Shown here: positions 62,644-64,000 of the stretch, piece after piece
Numbering within the stretch: position 1 is the stretch's first letter
Layout: each line of letters begins with the position of its first letter
DNA from: JAATGI01 sp036510675
GTDB lineage: Bacteria > Pseudomonadota > Alphaproteobacteria > ATCC43930 > CGMCC-115725
Direction: 5' to 3'
Length of the DNA stretch: 64,000 bases
NCBI GenBank assembly: GCA_036510675.1
Contig: DATCDN010000104.1
Span: forward strand, 1-64,000
Notes under the pieces: model-generated
Told to the model about the DNA's origin: nothing
What the model saw: only the letters and a program-made list of their open reading frames with translations
Database searches by the model: none
Made by a program: the position numbers and the translations under genes

Positions 62644-63033
62644 TCAGCCTCCGAATGCGAGTTTGAGCACGGCGAAAATGCCGGCCACCGCGAGCAGCAA
62701 TGCCAACAGCTTGACGAAGACGATGCCGGCGAGCTTGGTGCCCTCGCCCGGCGCGTAATCCTCGATCACGACCTGGAGGCCCAACGACGCGTGATAAAAC
62801 AGGGCACCAAGCGTCAAAATCATCAAGACCGCCGCGACCGGCCCATGCAGCCAGGCCATCAGGGTCAGGCGGTCGGCGCCCGCCAGCGACACCAGCGAGG
62901 CGCAGAACCAGATGCCAAGCGGCACCAGGGCGACGGCGCTGACGCGCTGCGCCCACCAATGCGCGACGCCCTCCTTGGCGGAGCCGAGGCCGAGCGCGCG
63001 GCCCAGCGGCGAGCGGAGCTGCTTCTCGCTCAT
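62644..63033 (-). CDS. sdhD: Succinate dehydrogenase membrane anchor subunit
   Basis: A 129-residue anchor with three helices. It begins SEKQLRSPLGRALGLGSAKE, then GVAHWWAQRVSAVALVPLGI. The haem-ligand-type His is in ALFYHASLGLQVVIEDY near residue 81. The start overlaps the sdhC stop (ATGA). Confidence 0.93.
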   Translation of the reverse strand: MSEKQLRSPLGRALGLGSAKEGVAHWWAQRVSAVALVPLGIWFCASLVSLAGADRLTLMAWLHGPVAAVLMILTLGALFYHASLGLQVVIEDYAPGEGTKLAGIVFVKLLALLLAVAGIFAVLKLAFGG

Positions 63034-63422
63034 CCGTGCAGCACCACAAGGCCGGCGATGAAGGCCACCAGGGTCAGCACCACGCTGGCCGCGATCACGA
63101 GTTGGCTGGCGCGATAGGCGGTCTGGAGGTCATAGCCGTGCCCCGCATCCCACACCAGATGCCGGATGCCGTTGCACAGATGATAGAAAAAACTCCAGCA
63201 CCAGCCGAACAGGAAGATGAGGCCGAGCCACGAGCCGAAGAACCATTGCGCGTCGGCGAATGCCGCCTCGCTGCTCGCCGCCGCCACCAGCCACCACACC
63301 AGGAATACCGCGCCGGCCGACAGCGCCAAGCCGGTCGCGCGATGCGCGATCGAGGTCGCCATGGTCAGCGGCCATTTGTAGATTTGAAGATGCGGCGAGA
63401 GCGGCCGTTCGGCTTGCGTCAT
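63030..63422 (-). CDS. sdhC: Succinate dehydrogenase cytochrome b556 subunit
   Basis: A 130-residue, three-helix membrane subunit. SPHLQIYKWPLTMATSIAHR is the signature of the SdhC N terminus with the quinone-site Ser, and YHLCNGIRHLVWDAGHGYDL holds the haem His. ATG 63422 is used; the frame upstream is open but Arg-rich and unlike SdhC. Confidence 0.94.
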   Translation of the reverse strand: MTQAERPLSPHLQIYKWPLTMATSIAHRATGLALSAGAVFLVWWLVAAASSEAAFADAQWFFGSWLGLIFLFGWCWSFFYHLCNGIRHLVWDAGHGYDLQTAYRASQLVIAASVVLTLVAFIAGLVVLHG

Positions 63423-63540
63423 TGGGGAGAAACCCTGAGACCGGCGCCTCTTTTTGCGCCAGTTCCGGGTGTAGCTGCTGCATTGCAGCAAGTCAACGCC
63501 GTGTACGCATGGCTGCGTGGCGGCGACGGCATTTTCGGCC

Positions 63541-64000
63541 TCAGCGCGGCATCAGCACCCAATAATCGAGATCGAGGACCAAAGCAGGGTCATCGGCGTC
63601 CCCGGTCCGGTCCGGAAAATCGGCGCAGGGCCGATCCCTGGCGGCGATCGTGCGCAGGCGCAGGGCGCCGAGATCGGTCCGGCCGGGCAACGCGGCCTTC
63701 GCCAGCACCGCGCTCCACGCATAAATCGTGTCGCCCGCGACGGTCGGCGCGACATGGCGGCCGCCATTGATCGCCGCGATGTGGAAGGCGTTGGCCAGCC
63801 CGTTGAAGCTCGCCGCGCGGGCGAGGCTGATGACGTGGCCGCCATAGACGAGACGCCGGCCCTTGGCTGGGCCGCCGGCCTGCGCGCGTGCCCGATGCGC
63901 GTCGAAATGCACCCGCGCGCTGTTCTGATAGAGCCGCGTCGCCAGCGCATGCTCGGCTTCCTCGATCGTCATGCCGTCGCCATGATCGATGCGCGCGCCG
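63541..64000 (-). CDS. Mesaconyl-CoA hydratase, C-terminal part (runs off the right edge)
   Basis: The frame is open to base 64000, so at least 152 C-terminal residues are in view. GDGMTIEEAEHALATRLYQN, then FDAHRARA and RRLVYGGHVISLARAASFNG are the second MaoC-like half of mesaconyl-CoA hydratase. This enzyme converts mesaconyl-CoA to beta-methylmalyl-CoA in the ethylmalonyl-CoA pathway. The ATG at 63972 is an inner Met, not the start. The next gene to the right is likely a malyl-CoA lyase, as in related genomes. Confidence 0.8.
   Translation of the reverse strand, partial: GARIDHGDGMTIEEAEHALATRLYQNSARVHFDAHRARAQAGGPAKGRRLVYGGHVISLARAASFNGLANAFHIAAINGGRHVAPTVAGDTIYAWSAVLAKAALPGRTDLGALRLRTIAARDRPCADFPDRTGDADDPALVLDLDYWVLMPR

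Overview
The window is a GC-rich chromosomal segment of an alphaproteobacterium. The evidence is the gene order mdh-sucA-sucB-lpd-xerC-DUF484-fsa-priA-atpHAGDC, the split transhydrogenase pntAA/pntAB/pntB, hsp20 followed by DUF1150, sdhCDAB beside a mesaconyl-CoA hydratase, and an rpoN-ptsN pair. A Rhodospirillales-like host fits best, but the sequence alone does not name a genus. No rRNA, tRNA or CRISPR array was recognised. Most of the segment is housekeeping, with small accessory patches.

Layout. 1-117 is the tail of an IS630-family transposase. 171-7607 is a forward cluster for envelope and translation functions: lgt, midA, pgeF, a lipoprotein, prs, rplY (L25), pth, ychF. 7652-10750 holds a dienelactone hydrolase, a coiled-coil miniprotein, mtnN and an ECF sigma/anti-sigma pair. 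11120-13970 is the proton-pumping transhydrogenase operon. 14371-19923 carries an orphan KpsS-like gene, a SnoaL-like exported protein, hsp20-DUF1150 with a candidate heat-shock promoter, a c-type cytochrome, ptsN and rpoN. 19996-25327 is accessory: an NtaA-type flavin monooxygenase, a Phd/VapC toxin-antitoxin pair with a clear palindromic operator, an ArsR regulator divergent from a DHA2 efflux pump, and a lower-GC GIY-YIG nuclease gene.

25332-34855 holds prpE, a DUF465 gene, mutY, a frameshifted adhesin-E/PDZ gene lying between two identical 18-bp repeat cores, queG, two histidine-rich exported miniproteins, a diiron ferritin-like protein followed by a flavin reductase, and pyrF. 35033-39880 is the F1 ATP synthase operon (reverse strand). 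Between it and priA lies an unusual pair: an acyl-CoA-dehydrogenase-fold flavoprotein abutting a class III nucleotide cyclase. 42713-47398 is priA, fsa, DUF484 and xerC. 47832-54539 is the 2-oxoglutarate dehydrogenase complex with mdh, but without sucCD between mdh and sucA. Then come zapE, a GT39-like membrane protein, an orphan branched-chain-type substrate-binding protein, an MFS transporter, sdhCDAB and the C-terminal part of a mesaconyl-CoA hydratase running off the right edge.

Together the genes cover respiratory energy conservation (SDH, OGDH, MDH, transhydrogenase, F1) and C3/C2 acyl-CoA metabolism (PrpE, mesaconyl-CoA hydratase). Three families of palindromic intergenic repeats (called A, B and C here) sit in at least ten gaps. 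The best candidates for new biology are the flavoprotein-cyclase pair, the diiron protein plus flavin reductase pair, the two His-rich secreted miniproteins, and the repeat-flanked adhesin/PDZ gene.
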